Translations under genes and position numbers: made by a program
NCBI GenBank assembly: GCA_017654935.2
Contig: CM065680.1
Coordinates: forward strand, 34,278,127-34,342,126
Reading direction: 5' to 3'
DNA: 64,000 nt
From: Phymorhynchus buccinoides
Taxonomy: Eukaryota > Mollusca > Gastropoda > Neogastropoda > Raphitomidae
Notes under the pieces: generated by a model
Database searches by the model: none
What the model saw: only the letters and a program-made list of their open reading frames with translations
Told to the model about the DNA's origin: nothing
Part shown: one piece after another, positions 1 through 25,378 of the stretch
Layout of the letters: the number at the start of each line of letters is the position of its first letter
Position numbering within the stretch: the first letter of the stretch is position 1

Positions 1-686
1 CATACACACGGGAAAATAAAACCCAATCCTACTTTTCACACTCATCTTTAAACATTCAAAATTAGAGAAGTGCACAAACATGAAAAACATACCTCAATCA
101 TACTTTATATATTCATCATTAAAATGTACTTATTTGAAAAGAAACCCATGCCCATAATAAGTCAAACATAATATTACTTTACCTACTCATCTTAGCATGC
201 ACAATTTAAAATGTAAATACATGTAGCCTACCCATGGCAACATGAAACCTATTCCTGCATTACATTATTCATTTTTAGCATCAACAAATTAAAAAGTAAA
301 CACACACACTCGTAACAAAAGCAGACCGAGTCATATTGTTTGCAAGCGAATACATATATTAAAAAGTAAATACTACTCATAACGAAATCAAGCCTAAACC
401 TACTTTCTAGTCCTCGTTAAGTAAAACTTAACTGATCACAAAATTAAGACTAATCCTATTTTACATACTCGTAACACGTAGCCTACACATTTTAAATTTA
501 AAGCCGATACACATAATAAAATCAAGCCTAAGCCCATTTTACATACTAATCTTAAAAATACATCAAACTTAAATGTAAGCACATACACATGACAGAATAA
601 AACCAAATCCTATTCTACATACTCATCTTTAACATACACACATTTTGGAATAAACACTTATACATAACAAGATGAAACCCAATCCT
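1..686. repeat. Diverged tandem repeat, unit about 75 bp
   Basis: The phrase 'aaacccaatcctac' followed by 'acatactcatctttaacatacacaa..aaagtaaacacatacacatgacaaaat' recurs with many substitutions near 19, 89, 161, 240, 321, 387, 442, 520, 595 and 669, which is a spacing of 55-81 bp. The same unit resumes at about 1440-1789. This is an old, eroded satellite-like array with no coding potential. I see no gene in this stretch. Confidence 0.6.
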
Positions 687-701
687 ATAATAATAATAGT
701 A

Positions 702-757
<56 letters not shown>
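687..757. repeat. (TAA)n microsatellite
   Basis: An almost pure ATA/TAA trinucleotide tract of about 70 bp interrupts the diverged 75-bp repeat. Confidence 0.9.
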
Positions 758-1047
758 CATATAGCGCTAAAAGTCCATATAGTAGTATGCTCGTTGCGCG
801 TTACAAAAGCAACAATGAAAGATGGAAAACATTAATTAAAATCAACAAGAAAGTCATACCACCAACATTCGAATGCAAAGAAATAAAGTAACAAAATAAC
901 ATGATTTTCACTCACAAAGACATCCACCCTCGTTCGCCAGCACTGTCACTCTCTGATAACACATCACACTCACAAAAACTAATACAAATGTAAACAAGTA
1001 ACAGGAAGGAATGCACTGAATTAATACGTGCGTACACACGGCCCATA

Positions 1048-1146
1048 CTCTCTCTCTCTCTCCCCCCCCCCCCCCCTCTCTCTCTCCCCCCTCTCCCCCT
1101 CCCCCCCTCTCTCTCCCCCCCTCTCTCTCTCTCTCCCTCTCTCTCT
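1048..1146. repeat. (CT)n / poly-C tract
   Basis: Alternating CT runs and C homopolymers. Open frames here on both strands are low-complexity artefacts. Confidence 0.9.
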
Positions 1147-1310
1147 TTTCTCATCATGCAGGATCCCCAATACAATAATATCAAAGAGACACTTTTCGTT
1201 ACATAAATATAAACATTCTGGTTAAGTCACAATAAACAAAAGATAACAATATAAGCCTAAAGAAGAAAAACTAAATTTGTATACTAAATAATTATTTTAT
1301 GACACTAAAC

Positions 1311-1314
1311 ACTC

Positions 1315-1346
<32 letters not shown>

Positions 1347-1430
1347 GTGCGGGCGCGCACGCATGCGCGCACACACTAAGAGAGAGACAGAGACAGAGAC
1401 AGAGACAAAGATAGATAGACTGAGTGAGAG
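1311..1430. repeat. (CA)n/(CG)n then (GA)n compound microsatellite
   Basis: A CA/GCGC alternating purine-pyrimidine stretch (a Z-DNA-prone pattern) is followed by GAGACA repeats. Confidence 0.85.
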
Positions 1431-1439
1431 AGAGAAGCA

Positions 1440-2790
<1,351 letters not shown>

Positions 2791-2799
2791 TTCCTTTCC

Positions 2800-4195
2800 T
2801 AGTTAAGTAGACGGCACAAAAGAACCATTATTTTCAAAGAGAAGAAGAGATAATAAAAACATCTCGAAAGCTTGAAAGCATTGGTGTTTTGTGGCTTTTT
2901 TGAAATCATTATTTTCAAAGATATCAGTAGTTGCAGTTGTGGCCTAACGTTTGTTGATCTACCAGTAGCCAAGAAAAAACACATCAAATTATTCTGGGCA
3001 TTAAGAGAATGAACCAAACAGAAAGCGTTACTTGATATTTTCGAGGGTGCTGACACTGAATTTCGACCTTATAAAGTTATATATTTGATGGTCAACACTT
3101 TATATCCCATGTGGCCTTCATTCTTCATTTATATACAAATAAGCATACTTAATCTAAATTGTTTCTCATTAAATGTCACAAAAACGTAAAAGTAGAAAAA
3201 ATATGTTTTCGATTGTGGTGTTTCAATGTATGCTTTTTGGTTACATCTCAAAACTGCAATATGAGCATGACTATAACCTCTCAGCTGTGCGAAAGTTCAA
3301 ACAAAAATTAAAGGACAGTGAAGAGGCCGCGAGGCCTAATATCCTAACTACCTGACCTGACCTGGTTAACATAAGAATAGGGCCTACATATTTCACGCCT
3401 TAACCCTTTAGTAGCGAAAGCAAAACGCAAATCTTTTTAAAGTTTTATAACGCATACAACCACACCTAAGTTAACTCAAAGGCATTCTTTGTGAAGTTGT
3501 TTACAAATTTCAATTCTAAATCAAATCAATTTATTTTTTATATCTTCCAACATGCTGGAGGACTGAAACAATACAACGCACAAAATTGCCAATACATTTT
3601 TTTCTTCAGTAATCAAGACTATCATTTTGATATTTCATGTTTATGAAGAAGTTTGAATGCATGAAAAGTTACAACAGTCTATTTTTCCGAGATGACTAGG
3701 AGAAGCCCAGAAAATAAGTTTCTATGGTAACACCTTTTTGGAGAGAAAGTCCCTATGTGACCAGCAAAGAACACTTTCACAGAAAATTTAAAGTATCTGC
3801 AATCAAAGAGGGATTTTTCTGAAACAGTGTTTCCACGGGAACTGTTAATTTCTGGAGCCCTCAAAGACACTTGAAAAAATAACAACAACGTTGTAACCCT
3901 TTTTGCATTGAATATTCGACAAAGTTTTACTTTAGACACCCCCTCATGTTTACGACCTTCAGTCTCATAGTCTGCTTCTTTCAGCTTTATGAAAATAATC
4001 CTTGGCTGTTCCTAACCCTATCCATTTCCCTAAAATGATAGAATAATGTTGTTTCTCATTGACAAATTTTCAATGCCAATTTTGTTTAAGGGAGGTGGGG
4101 TGCATAAAGTACAAAATAGCCAAATCTTCTTTATACACTTGAAAAATCGAGATTATAATTTGTGTTGGTTATGTTTCTATTAGCGATTTTGTGAG
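2800..4195. other. Non-coding stretch with a LINE 3' tail
   Basis: No supportable gene. At about 3310-3370 'gaggccgcgaggcctaat..' followed by 'tacctgacctgacctgg' matches, in plus orientation, the 3' end of the LINE family that lies in minus orientation at 28216 and 29160. At 4010-4035 there is a short telomere-like CCTAACCCTA phrase. Short open frames here have no recognisable content. Confidence 0.45.
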
Positions 4196-4198
4196 TCG

Positions 4199-4365
<167 letters not shown>

Positions 4366-4979
4366 GGGGGGGGTGTCACTTGGTATGAAAATACTTGCCT
4401 TACAGAAAAATGCTAACTAATGGTCAAAATACACGTTCTTATTTGTCACTCTTTCCCCATGGCAACACAGTCATACTCTATTGATATAATTACCAGCATA
4501 TCACATTGTTTCCATGGTGAAAGAGTGGAAAATAACAACTTGTAGTTTGACCATAACTAAGATGTAAAATGAAATCAGCGCAATATGTCTTCCAAGTCGT
4601 TCCTCAGACGCTCGTCTTCCTGGCTACATAATGTAAAATACACGTTCTTATTTTTCAATCTTTCCCCATGACAACACAGTTATACTCTATTGATATAATT
4701 ACCAGCATATCACATTGTTTTCATGGTGAAAGAGTGAAAAAATAACAACATGTAATTTGACCATAACTAAGGTGCATCATGAAATCAGCGTAAAATGTCT
4801 TCTATTCCAAGTCGTTCCTCAGACGCTCGTCTTCCTGGCCTGGGTTGGATTGAAGGGACATGGGGCAGGGATAGTGATATCATTACCAGCATAACACAGT
4901 GCTACCATGGTGAAAGAAGTGGCCTACCACTCAAGAATAGCAACGTGCAATTTGACCATAACTAAGGTACATGATGAAA

Positions 4980-12798
<7,819 letters not shown>

Positions 12799-12995
12799 CT
12801 GAAACAGATGACTGTAAATGTCATATATGTATGGTTCAATAAAAATGGTAAATTCTACAATGGCAATAATTATTGTATCTTAAGCTTAGGCCTACTGCTA
12901 CCCAAAAGAGGGCATCATAAGGAGATGGGAACACCTAAGATTTGCAATATGGCTTTTTAGACTACTTTTACAACTGATGCAACTGGGCTATGTCA

Positions 12996-12996
<1 letters not shown>

Positions 12997-13037
<41 letters not shown>
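12997..13037. repeat. (ATT)n microsatellite
   Basis: TTA trinucleotide tract. Confidence 0.9.
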
Positions 13038-13330
13038 TAGTGTGTACAACCTGCCAGTTTATTGTCATATTTTGATTACTTTTTTTTTTTTTTACAAGAA
13101 AGTACCAAGCACTCAAACAGAATAAACAATTAGGCCTAATCATAAACAGCGGTTTGATAACTTGGTTTTAGTTTGTTTATAGCCAACCTTGCAACGATTC
13201 TACATAAATAATTATGAAAACCCACATGTGTTATGTTTGTGCACGCAAATGGTATAGCCCACATGCACGAACGCACACATGCATGCTGTCTTAACAATAA
13301 TGAACATTAAACATAGCCTATACCCTACAT

Positions 13331-13389
<59 letters not shown>

Positions 13390-13440
13390 TTATACTGTCT
13401 TAACAATAATGAACATTAAAATTCATGTGTGTGCGTGTGT

Positions 13441-13529
<89 letters not shown>

Positions 13530-13568
13530 CGTGCGCGCGCGTGTGCGTGTGTGCGCGCATGTGTGTGT
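13331..13568. repeat. (CA)n then (GT/GC)n opposed microsatellites
   Basis: About 55 bp of CA and about 140 bp of GT/GCGT are separated by 'tgtcttaacaataatgaacattaaa', which is itself repeated before the CA tract (13287). The opposed CA and GT runs can form a hairpin. Confidence 0.9.
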
Positions 13569-13569
13569 A

Positions 13570-14497
<928 letters not shown>

Positions 14498-14919
14498 GAT
14501 TATTTCATTTCCCACTATCTATCCCATTCTCTATTTCTTGTACACCCTCTTACTCTATGCATAAGGATAACCTTATGTGCACATTCATCAGTGAGTTATC
14601 AAACTATGAAAGAACAAAGGAAAACAATTATATTATGAATATTTAGAGTCAACTTCAATACACTTGACACTACACGATCGATATGCAATACGATATACAA
14701 TACACCCCTACCCCCACCCCCATAATTATGTGTCTGTTTCAGACCCGTGGACGTTAAATAGATTTTTCTTCTGGCTGGGTCGACAAAAGTGGTGCGAAAG
14801 GTGTCAACAAAAGGAGTTACAATTGACAAAAAGTTAAACAAAAGTGGGCTCTACGCACGGGAGTGACTAACTAATTTTCTCAATAGTAAATTACATAACT
14901 TTATTTGGTTAATATCATT

Positions 14920-15620
14920 GTCCAAAAATTTAGGCCTAATTGGTTAAATAATCTTACCAGCAGATGGTTGTTAGTTAGGCTAAGTTACAAGTAAGCACCG
15001 GGATGACTCATATGTCCTAACGAAGTTGTTGTTACATATAAAAAAAATACCATACAAACCATTATTATGCTTATTTAGTTTGATACCACTGAACAGGCCA
15101 AGCAATGAAACACATTTGATCCTGTGGTACTGAAGGTTCACACAATGTATAGGCCTAGATCTTAACACATCAACAACAAAAAACGAAGGTGTGACGATCC
15201 TACAAGCTCGAAACAAGGCAACACTTTCGTTCGAATTTCAATGGGGGTTTTCCGCTGCCTTTTCCATGAACCATGCAATGCTGTCATCAAAACTGAAAGT
15301 AGGACCGTAGGGAAAGTTTGTTGAAGTACAGTACGTGGAAGCTCCATATTAAGACCTTCCCTATTAAGACCCTAAGATGTGACCCCAAAAAAATTCACCG
15401 ACCCCCCCCCCCCTCCCCCTTCATACCCGGACTACTGAGTGTCCACCTCCCTATAAGACCCCTCCCTATAAGACCTCTTTTGGGGGCTAGGTTTTCAGTA
15501 TAGGGAGGGTCCAATGTATACTCAGTAAAGGGTAGTCTATTAATACATGTAGTAGTAAGCCTATAATTATATAAACGTCATGTGTTCAGTAAGCCTAAAA
15601 TGCTCTGCCAAGAAAAACAA
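14920..15620. repeat. Segmental duplication block A2 (partner 25435-26250)
   Basis: Shared phrases in order are 'accatacaaaccatt', 'tttagtttgata', 'ggttttcc..tgc.ttttccatgaac', 'actgaaagtagga', and 'aaagggtagtctat'. It is non-coding. Its order relative to the deaminase copies matches the partner. Confidence 0.7.
15329..15520. mobile_element. Eroded MITE with 'gga.cctcc' ends
   Basis: 'tacgtggaagctccatattaa' at the left and 'tagggagggtccaatgta' at the right are degenerate inverted ends. The interior has 'taagacc' repeats and a C run. It resembles the TA-flanked MITE at 41594-42311. Confidence 0.45.
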
Positions 15621-15819
15621 ACACTGCTTTTACATTTCCTGGAACAGGCTCATGTGGGACATTAATTCAATAGATATAAAATTAAGATGGTGAGACGATC
15701 CTGGAGGCACTGCAATACCAGGAAAGTCCCGATTTTTTTTAAACGATAAAGATATGACCAAAATATAAAGCAGCTGATGTGATCTCGGCCTACCCAAGCT
15801 GTCGCCTTACTCTTCATCA

Positions 15820-15945
15820 TTATGTGTGTGTGTGTGTGTGTGTGTGTGTTTGTCTGTAGTGTGACGACATGTGTGTGGGGGTGCGCGTGTGCACGTGCGT
15901 GCGCGCGCATGCGTGTGTGTGTGCTTGCGCACGAGCACACGCGTG
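15820..15945. repeat. (GT)n/(GC)n alternating tract
   Basis: GT run followed by GCGTGCGC alternating purine-pyrimidine sequence. Confidence 0.85.
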
Positions 15946-16149
15946 CTCTCGCCCTAACCATGTCTGTTCATGAACAGGCATCAAACGGTAGGCTTAGTTT
16001 GATTTTGAACGAACAGCTGGCAAACCTGTAATCAATGTTTCTGACACCATTCATTGGCTCCTTTGCTAAATTAGGCCTACAGTCTGTCAGCTTGACCATT
16101 TGGCCTTGAATCCTTCTTTGTTGCAGTGTAGCCTGTGTGTCATTAAATT

Positions 16150-16383
16150 TATCGCACGCACACGCACGCACACACGCACACACACACACACACCCCACCC
16201 CCCCCCACACACACATACCCCCCCCCACCCCCACACACACACATACACATTACACACACTAACACATCAGCACTAAGGTGTGCATGACACACACACACAC
16301 ACACGCACGTACATTAGCACTAACACACACACACACACTGTGCACATACACACTAACACTAACACTGACAAAGAAAGAGAGGG

Positions 16384-16459
<76 letters not shown>

Positions 16460-16465
16460 ACTGAA
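16150..16465. repeat. (CA)n, poly-C and (GA)n compound tract
   Basis: CA repeats with C runs at 16150-16345, then GA repeats at 16388-16459. Open frames on both strands are artefacts. Confidence 0.9.
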
Positions 16466-16734
16466 AGAAGAATAGACCAGAGACAGAAGCACATAGTGAA
16501 AATGGAGAGAGAGGGGTGGAGACGGGCAGACAGACAGACACTCACATGCAGACACAGACAGACGGAGATAAACAAATTCAGTGAACAAGTCTCATTCCAA
16601 AGTTTTATTGAAAAAGTAAAAACAAAAGTTCAAATGTTTCTAGTCCCAATGTTTCTAGGCTCATCCTATGCAGTGAAGCTGTTTGATTTTTTTAGTTGAT
16701 CCTCTTGGCTGAAACAGTGGTAAAGGTAAAGATG

Positions 16735-17109
16735 TGCCCCCCCCCCCCCCCCCCCCCCTGCATTTCTCGGTTAATTGTATTTCTCCGTTTTTGCCTTTCT
16801 TACCATACATAAAGCTGTATTTTCGGAACATTTTTAGCTAATAACCGTTTTGGAATACTAACCCTAGCCCTAAACCTAACCCTACCCCCCACAATGTACT
16901 GCAGTACACCGCGATTTGTCACAGTTGTGGTTCGTTGCGTTTTTCAGTCTTATAGGGTGGGGGGTAGGGTTAGGGTTAGGGCTAGGGTTAGTATTCCAAA
17001 AAGGTTATTAGCTAAAAATGTTCCTAAAATACAGCTTTATGTATGGTAAGAAAGGCAAAAACGGAAAAATACAATTAACCGAGAAATGTAGGGGGGGGGG
17101 GGGCACATC
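16735..17109. mobile_element. Foldback element with telomere-like motif in both arms
   Basis: The left arm (from 'gatgtgcccccc' through 'ctcggttaattgtatttctc', 'taccatacataaagctgtat' to 'ctaaccctagccctaaacct') is mirrored from about 16958 to 17109 ('taattaaccgag..', ending 'gggggcacatct'). Stems are about 150 bp around a loop of about 65 bp. Direct repeats of 'ttagttgatcctct.tgctgaaacag' flank it (about 16693 and 17113), which could be a long target duplication. No coding capacity. Confidence 0.8.
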
Positions 17110-17206
17110 TTTTAGTTGATCCTCTTTGCTGAAACAGTTTTAAAATATTGTTATTTTGGTTCTGTCCATAACTCCTTTTTTTTTTTTATAGAAGTAACAA
17201 AGTGTT

Positions 17207-18110
<904 letters not shown>

Positions 18111-18185
18111 AAATATGCAAAGGCAAAACATATTTCAAAAAATCCATATTTTATGGACATGGCACATGTTCTCTGCTATAAATCA

Positions 18186-18338
18186 GGGCCTGTATTCACG
18201 TTGAGATAGCATGAGACTTAGCATCATGCTAACTTAGAAGCTCTTCCAAAAGTCCTATTAAATCCTATAGGACATTGGAAGAGCTTCTAAGTTAGCATCA
18301 TGCTAAGTCTCATGCTATCTCAACGTGAATACAGGCCC
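18186..18338. mobile_element. Near-perfect foldback MITE, copy 1
   Basis: 153 bp. The arm 'gggcctgtattcacgttgag' through 'gcatcatgctaacttagaag' to 'ctcttcca' is mirrored exactly, with a loop of about 25 bp. It is tandem with copy 2 and lies downstream of deaminase copy B. Confidence 0.9.
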
Positions 18339-18339
18339 A

Positions 18340-18492
18340 GGGCCTGTATTCACGTTGAGATAGCATGAGACTTAGCATCATGTTAACTTAGAAGCTCTTC
18401 CAAAAGTCCTATTAAATCCTATAGGACATTGGAAGAGCTTCTAAGTTAGCATCATGCTAAGTCTCATGCTATCTCAACGTGAATACAGGCCC
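18340..18492. mobile_element. Near-perfect foldback MITE, copy 2
   Basis: 153 bp, identical to copy 1 except for about one base ('catgttaac' for 'catgctaac'). It is absent from the equivalent place in unit A, so insertion and doubling followed the segmental duplication (inference). Confidence 0.9.
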
Positions 18493-18717
18493 TGGCCTCT
18501 AGACATAGACTATATAAAAACTACGTTGTAACTTTCCAAGTCGTTCCTGAGTCTCTCGTCTTCCTGGCCTCTGAGTGAGTTGTCATACACGTCCTTGGAT
18601 TGAAGGGACATGGGGCAGGGATAGTGATATCTTTACCAGCATAACACAGTGCTACCATGGTGAAAGAGTGAAAAACAACCACGTGTAATTTGACCATAAC
18701 TAAGGTACATGATGAAA

Positions 18718-20629
<1,912 letters not shown>

Positions 20630-20639
20630 CTGAAACAAA

Positions 20640-20965
20640 TTCGACTGTGAGTAAGTACACGTATTAGACATGTGTTGCAATAACATTTGTGCCGATCCAC
20701 ACGTCCAACTGAAGTCGTACGACTATCCGACTTCAATATCTGTGATGTATGAATCTGATGAAATATTACCGACAAAACGAATCTGACGAAATCCTACTCG
20801 TTTCGTTCACTTTATGTGTAGATCCCCATACACGAATCTGATGAAATATCTGTATTTCTGCATCAGACATTTCATCAGATTCATGCATTGCTGTCTGCAT
20901 GAATATAGTGAACGAAACTATTAAGATTTTATCAGATTTATTTAAACAGTAAAATACTATTTCAT
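20640..20965. repeat. Inverted repeats of 'cgaatctgatgaaat'
   Basis: The phrase 'aatctgatgaaat' and its reverse 'atttcatcagatt' recur five or more times, with 'aacgaaact' and 'gtttcgtt' flanks. They form a hairpin at about 20830-20890. It lies just upstream of deaminase copy B. No exon can be assigned. Confidence 0.55.
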
Positions 20966-20969
20966 CATA

Positions 20970-20981
20970 TTATGAAACGCC

Positions 20982-21045
<64 letters not shown>

Positions 21046-22160
21046 GTGTGTGTGGAACACAGAACGGGCCTTATAACTCCGCCGTTTTTCTACCGAATCG
21101 CTTCAAATTTGCTATGAGCCCTAACGGGGCGATGGCAACGCAACCGAGGCGGCCGTGTCATTTGCGCGGTTTGGCAAATGCGCAAAACGCGTATCCACCG
21201 GCCTCTCGGCGTCAGTATCTCCGGTATTTCTGGACGGATTGCCTTCGAATTTTGAAGGTAGATGACCGGGGACAGTGACTATCTGTGTGCCAAACTGGAA
21301 GCGAATCGATTTATAAACGCGCGCGATATACGCCGCTTAACCTTTTCACAAACTGCGGCGTAACCAGACCCGACATTGATTCGAAATTTGGAATGTGCAT
21401 GACCAGGGATAGTGACTATCTTGGTGCAGAATTTCATCAGCATCCGTTCATAAACGCGCGCGCTATGACCCGATTTACATTTTGCAAGCACCCAAAATGG
21501 ACGCTAATGTCAATCAACACTTTACGCGCAAACCACTTCACTACTGCCCGATAGCGTCCAACGAGAGGGTTGAAGAGCGGAGATTACTATACGGAGGTAC
21601 CAACAGCCCGCTAATCACGGCTGTTGTCTTCCACCTATTTGCGTGTCAGTATGAGGTTACCGCGTGCGCGTGTGTGTGTATATGGGGTGGGGGTGGGGGT
21701 GGGGGGAGTAGGGGGGCAGGGATGGGGGGGGGGGGTGAGGGGGCAGGGTTGGGGTGGGGTGGGGGGGGGCAGTGGGGAGTACAACGGGATGAGAGAAGAA
21801 AATGGTTACTGCTACACATATCTGTATTATTAAAAAAATCGGGACTTTACTGGTTTAGCACTGCCTCCGGGCATTTCCTCCAGTATTGTTCCCACCATCT
21901 TTGTATTTACAAATGCCCCACATGGGCGAAAGGCCGAAGAGGGTGTAAATCCCTATTATCATCGTGGGGGTGGGGAGTAGGGGGTAACGGGATGAGAGAA
22001 GAAGATTGAAGGAGGGACACATGTCACACAGACAAAAGTAATAATATATTTTGAGGACCCGGCGAAACTGGTACTCAGCATTACCGGTACTTGGCGGTAC
22101 CGGTACTAGGCGTTGCCGGTACTAGGCGTTACCGGTACTCAGCGTTGCGCTAGTCATAAT
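20970..22160 (-). mobile_element. Inverted full-length-looking member of the 'gcgcaac' element family
   Basis: Read on the minus strand it starts at about 22158 'gactagcgcaacgctgagta', has 'accggtaacgcctag' subrepeats and 'tttcgccgggtcc', and ends with (CA)n, 'cagttggcgtttcataatatga'. The 20984-21490 part is the reverse of 9370-10000. It includes a G-rich tract (21684-21775), another copy of the 'gcctccgggcat' repeat (21835-21925) and no intact gene. Confidence 0.55.
20983..21049. repeat. (GT)n microsatellite
   Basis: Pure GT tract within the element end. Confidence 0.95.
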
Positions 22161-23510
22161 AATACCTCACAGATGTTGTCACAGCTGTATAATCGTACGA
22201 CTGCAGTTGGACGTGTGTATCGGCCCCTGAAGAGTGGCGTTTACTACATGTTGACTAATATAACAAGAAGCTCTGAGACGATGCAAATCTCCACTAGGTA
22301 TACTCGTGACTAGACGAGTTGCAAACACACACGCTTTTTTTCTGGCTTTTCATTGCATAGAATAGGATTTAGGAGATTGGTAGGCCTACGGTCCTAAACA
22401 TCGGTGGTGGGGTGGGTGGAACTCAATAATTCTAAAATGAGACTGAAGCATGGCAAAATAAAATGGATTTTTCCACAAAATTAACAAATCAGGCTAAATA
22501 AGAATAACATATTTGGTAGCTAGGCCTACTCGTTCTTTGGCCTACACTAAAATCAATGGTTGAACAATGATGTCTAGGTTCCCACCCAGTTCTTTACTCA
22601 CTACCACAACTATTTCCTTGAAAACATGGTCCTTCTTTCTACCATGTGGAGATGAAGAGAATACATCTTATAAATAACCGAAACAAAACATGTCTGGTAC
22701 AGCCGAATTCACTTCCTTGTTCAGAAAAATAGCAAACAACTTGTTTTTTGTTTGTTTGTGGGTTTTTTTTGGGGGGAGGGCGTTGTTCTATCTCATTTCA
22801 TATACGCCCAGAAATGACAAATCATGTCTGGTACCGCCGAATTCAGAGTAGCAGCTTAAAACAAAATGACAAGAAGAGATTAACATAAAACTGCAAATAA
22901 TTGTCCCCCAAATCGCAAAAAGTTGTTATTTTACTGAAACAAAATTGCCTGAACAACTATTTTTTTTAATTAAAAAAATTGTTTCCCGCAGACGACGACC
23001 CAGATTTAGGCTTGTTTCCAAACTGCAAGAATTTCCAGCTTGGAGTAAAACATTAACTTTCCAACAAATGTACGTAAAATTTCGTTCTGCTATAGGCCTA
23101 CTGTGCTTTAATCTTCTCTGCTTGATCTTATATTAACCAGGAAAGCCAGCCTGTTTATTTACTTCACTGCCACCAATAGCCAACCACAAGATGATACTGA
23201 CCTGTTCTATAATTATGTCGCGTTTTAACTTACAAAATTACTCCCACAGAACGAATCTGCATTACACTGCATTGAAATGTAGACAAAGATATATTAACAT
23301 TATGATAGCAAAAAGGCTTGCCGCCCTGTTTAAAAGTACAAGTAAGGAAGACGTCACGGCAGATACGCAAACGCGTCAAGCTTGACCTGGTCTACTGTTC
23401 AGTAGGCCAGAGCTATAGTATCTCTGAGTAGGCCTATTCCATAACTCGGTTTTGTCTGACATAGCTGTGCTTACAACATATATATGTTTTACCATGCATA
23501 CATCTGCAAC
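22160..23510. other. Non-coding stretch, nothing recognised
   Basis: AT-rich, with short open frames lacking any recognisable domain or splice structure. 'tctggtac.gccgaattca' occurs twice (about 22692 and 22828). Confidence 0.4.
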
Positions 23511-23514
23511 GTTA

Positions 23515-23603
23515 AAAATTAGGGACTTTTCTGGAGTTGCACTGCCTCCGGGCATTGCCTCCAGGATCGTTTCCACCATCTTTATACTAATGTCCCATAT
23601 GGA
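23515..23603 (+). repeat. Dispersed 'gcctccgggcattgcctcc' repeat
   Basis: Matches 13950-14036 and 21835-21925 in the same orientation and 15655-15735 inverted. About 85 bp each. Confidence 0.7.
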
Positions 23604-23776
23604 GGATGTTCATTCATAGCTGTGCTTATTCATAGCCTTGTGAGTATTAAGTAATTGCAGTTTACACATTCAAAAACCAGTTTACACATTCAAAAACCCC
23701 TTTTTTTAAATTATAAATAGTTGGAGAAATGAGGCAAGAGAAAGTTTTGTTTATATGAAAATCAACTGTTAATTCT

Positions 23777-23779
<3 letters not shown>

Positions 23780-23841
<62 letters not shown>

Positions 23842-23950
23842 AGTCAAGTCAAGTCAAAATCATCTTTATTGAGGGTTAAAGAATAAGCTGACAAAGGTTT
23901 TTTCATCCTGCCCTCATGAGTGAGTGAGTGTGTGTGTGTGTGTGTTCGGC
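23780..23950. repeat. (CT)n and (GT)n tracts
   Basis: CT run 23780-23830, then GTGTGTGAG and 'gtcaagtcaagtc', then GT/GAGT repeats at about 23920-23945. Confidence 0.9.
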
Positions 23951-24204
23951 AGTAGTAATGGACGCAATCTGTGTTTGCATTTAAATGTTGTTTGGTATTT
24001 GGTGATTATTCTAGTCACTCTGTGAACTTTGGGCTGCTCCCATCTGGAGAGCGCGTCGCCACGAGCAAAGCGCTACCATTTTTTGGGGGGTGAGGAGGAG
24101 GGGAGGGGCAGACTTGGGAAACCTAGCTATCAATTTGATCATACCAGGCAGCAGTATTTCTCCCTATTGTTACCGACTTTTAAACAGTGCCGTGTGACTC
24201 TTTT

Positions 24205-24385
24205 ATGTGCGTAAAGCGCAAGGGTCAGACCTGCTTTAAGTCCCCATCGGAAGGACTCGACATTCAGTTCGACTTTCCCGTCGAACTAGAAAGAAAAGGC
24301 GAGGCCGGGATTCGAACTCGGGTACACTCACGCATTGAAATTGGCAGGTGAACGTCTTAACCACTCCGCCACCTTCCTTCCTTAT
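24205..24385 (-). mobile_element. tRNA-derived SINE (minus)
   Basis: The minus strand shows an A-box-like TGGCGGAGTGGTTAAGAC (about 24372-24354) and B-box GAGTTCGAATCC (24319-24308), followed by a body with 'gactcgacattcagttcga' in plus sense. The same family lies in plus orientation at 26577-26800. Confidence 0.8.
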
Positions 24386-24464
24386 GAGCTGGGCGCAGGC
24401 GCATCCGTGTGTGTGTGTGTGTTGGGACTACTGTGTTCGCCAGGTTCCAGGGGTTCCAGACCCC

Positions 24465-24560
24465 CCCCCCCCTCCCCCTCCCCTAAAGGAATTACATAAA
24501 AAAGAGAAAGAAAAAGAGTGGGGGGGGGGGGGGGGAGAGGGGGGGGGGCATGACCTCATG
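24465..24560. repeat. Poly-C then poly-G tract
   Basis: A C run near 24461-24483 and G runs at 24521-24549. Confidence 0.85.
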
Positions 24561-24639
24561 TAATTTCATATGCATACCAGCTTTACCTTATTCTCCCGGA
24601 AGAGGCCTTATTTACTTCTTTTACATTTAATTTATCGTC

Positions 24640-24700
24640 AGCCTTCTTTTTTTTTTTTTTTTTTTTTCTTGAGGGGGGAGGAGGGGGGCTTTCTCAATAT

Positions 24701-24747
<47 letters not shown>

Positions 24748-24792
24748 AGGGGGGGGGGGGGGGGTGGGGGGGGGGGGGGGGGGGGGGGGGCA
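24640..24792. repeat. Poly-T and very long poly-G tract
   Basis: A T run at 24647-24667, then about 90 bp of nearly pure G (24700-24790). Strong G-quadruplex potential; length may be unreliable in the assembly. Confidence 0.92.
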
Positions 24793-25274
24793 ACTGAGCC
24801 ATTGGAACCACTTCCCTTTGGACTGACTCAGACTGATCCGCCCCTGTTCGCATTAGCGTGCTTCCTAAACCATTCAGAGGAATGGACAAGAATTAGTAAA
24901 CTAACGGCTGCACACCATATTTGGTGAGATCAGATAAACATTTCATGACAATTCAGCTAAAAACAAATCGCAAACAAAGCAAAGCATGGCAAAATAACAA
25001 TGAGAAACCTTGTTTTCAGTTGCACACAATCATGCTGTTGATTTTGGATCTTCAAATCAAAACAAATTGTGTCGTGTTAGAGCATCAGATTCGATTTGTA
25101 CTAATTTTCGTTGCTGAGTACCGGTAGCCTAGGTGTTTTCCTATCTATGCGTCTGTTTACCCAAAAAAAGAAGAAATTATAAATAAAAGAACCACCGAGC
25201 AGAGGGCGAGTTTTACCTGATCTGAATCTGAATTATGTTCATGCCAAAGAATTTGCTTTCAATGTAGATCGAAC

Positions 25275-25288
25275 TACCCCCCCCCCCC

Positions 25289-25378
<90 letters not shown>

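Noticed and set aside
16858..16990. Interstitial telomere or chromosome-fusion point
   Set aside because: The CCCTAA words are few, degenerate and sit symmetrically in the arms of a foldback element.
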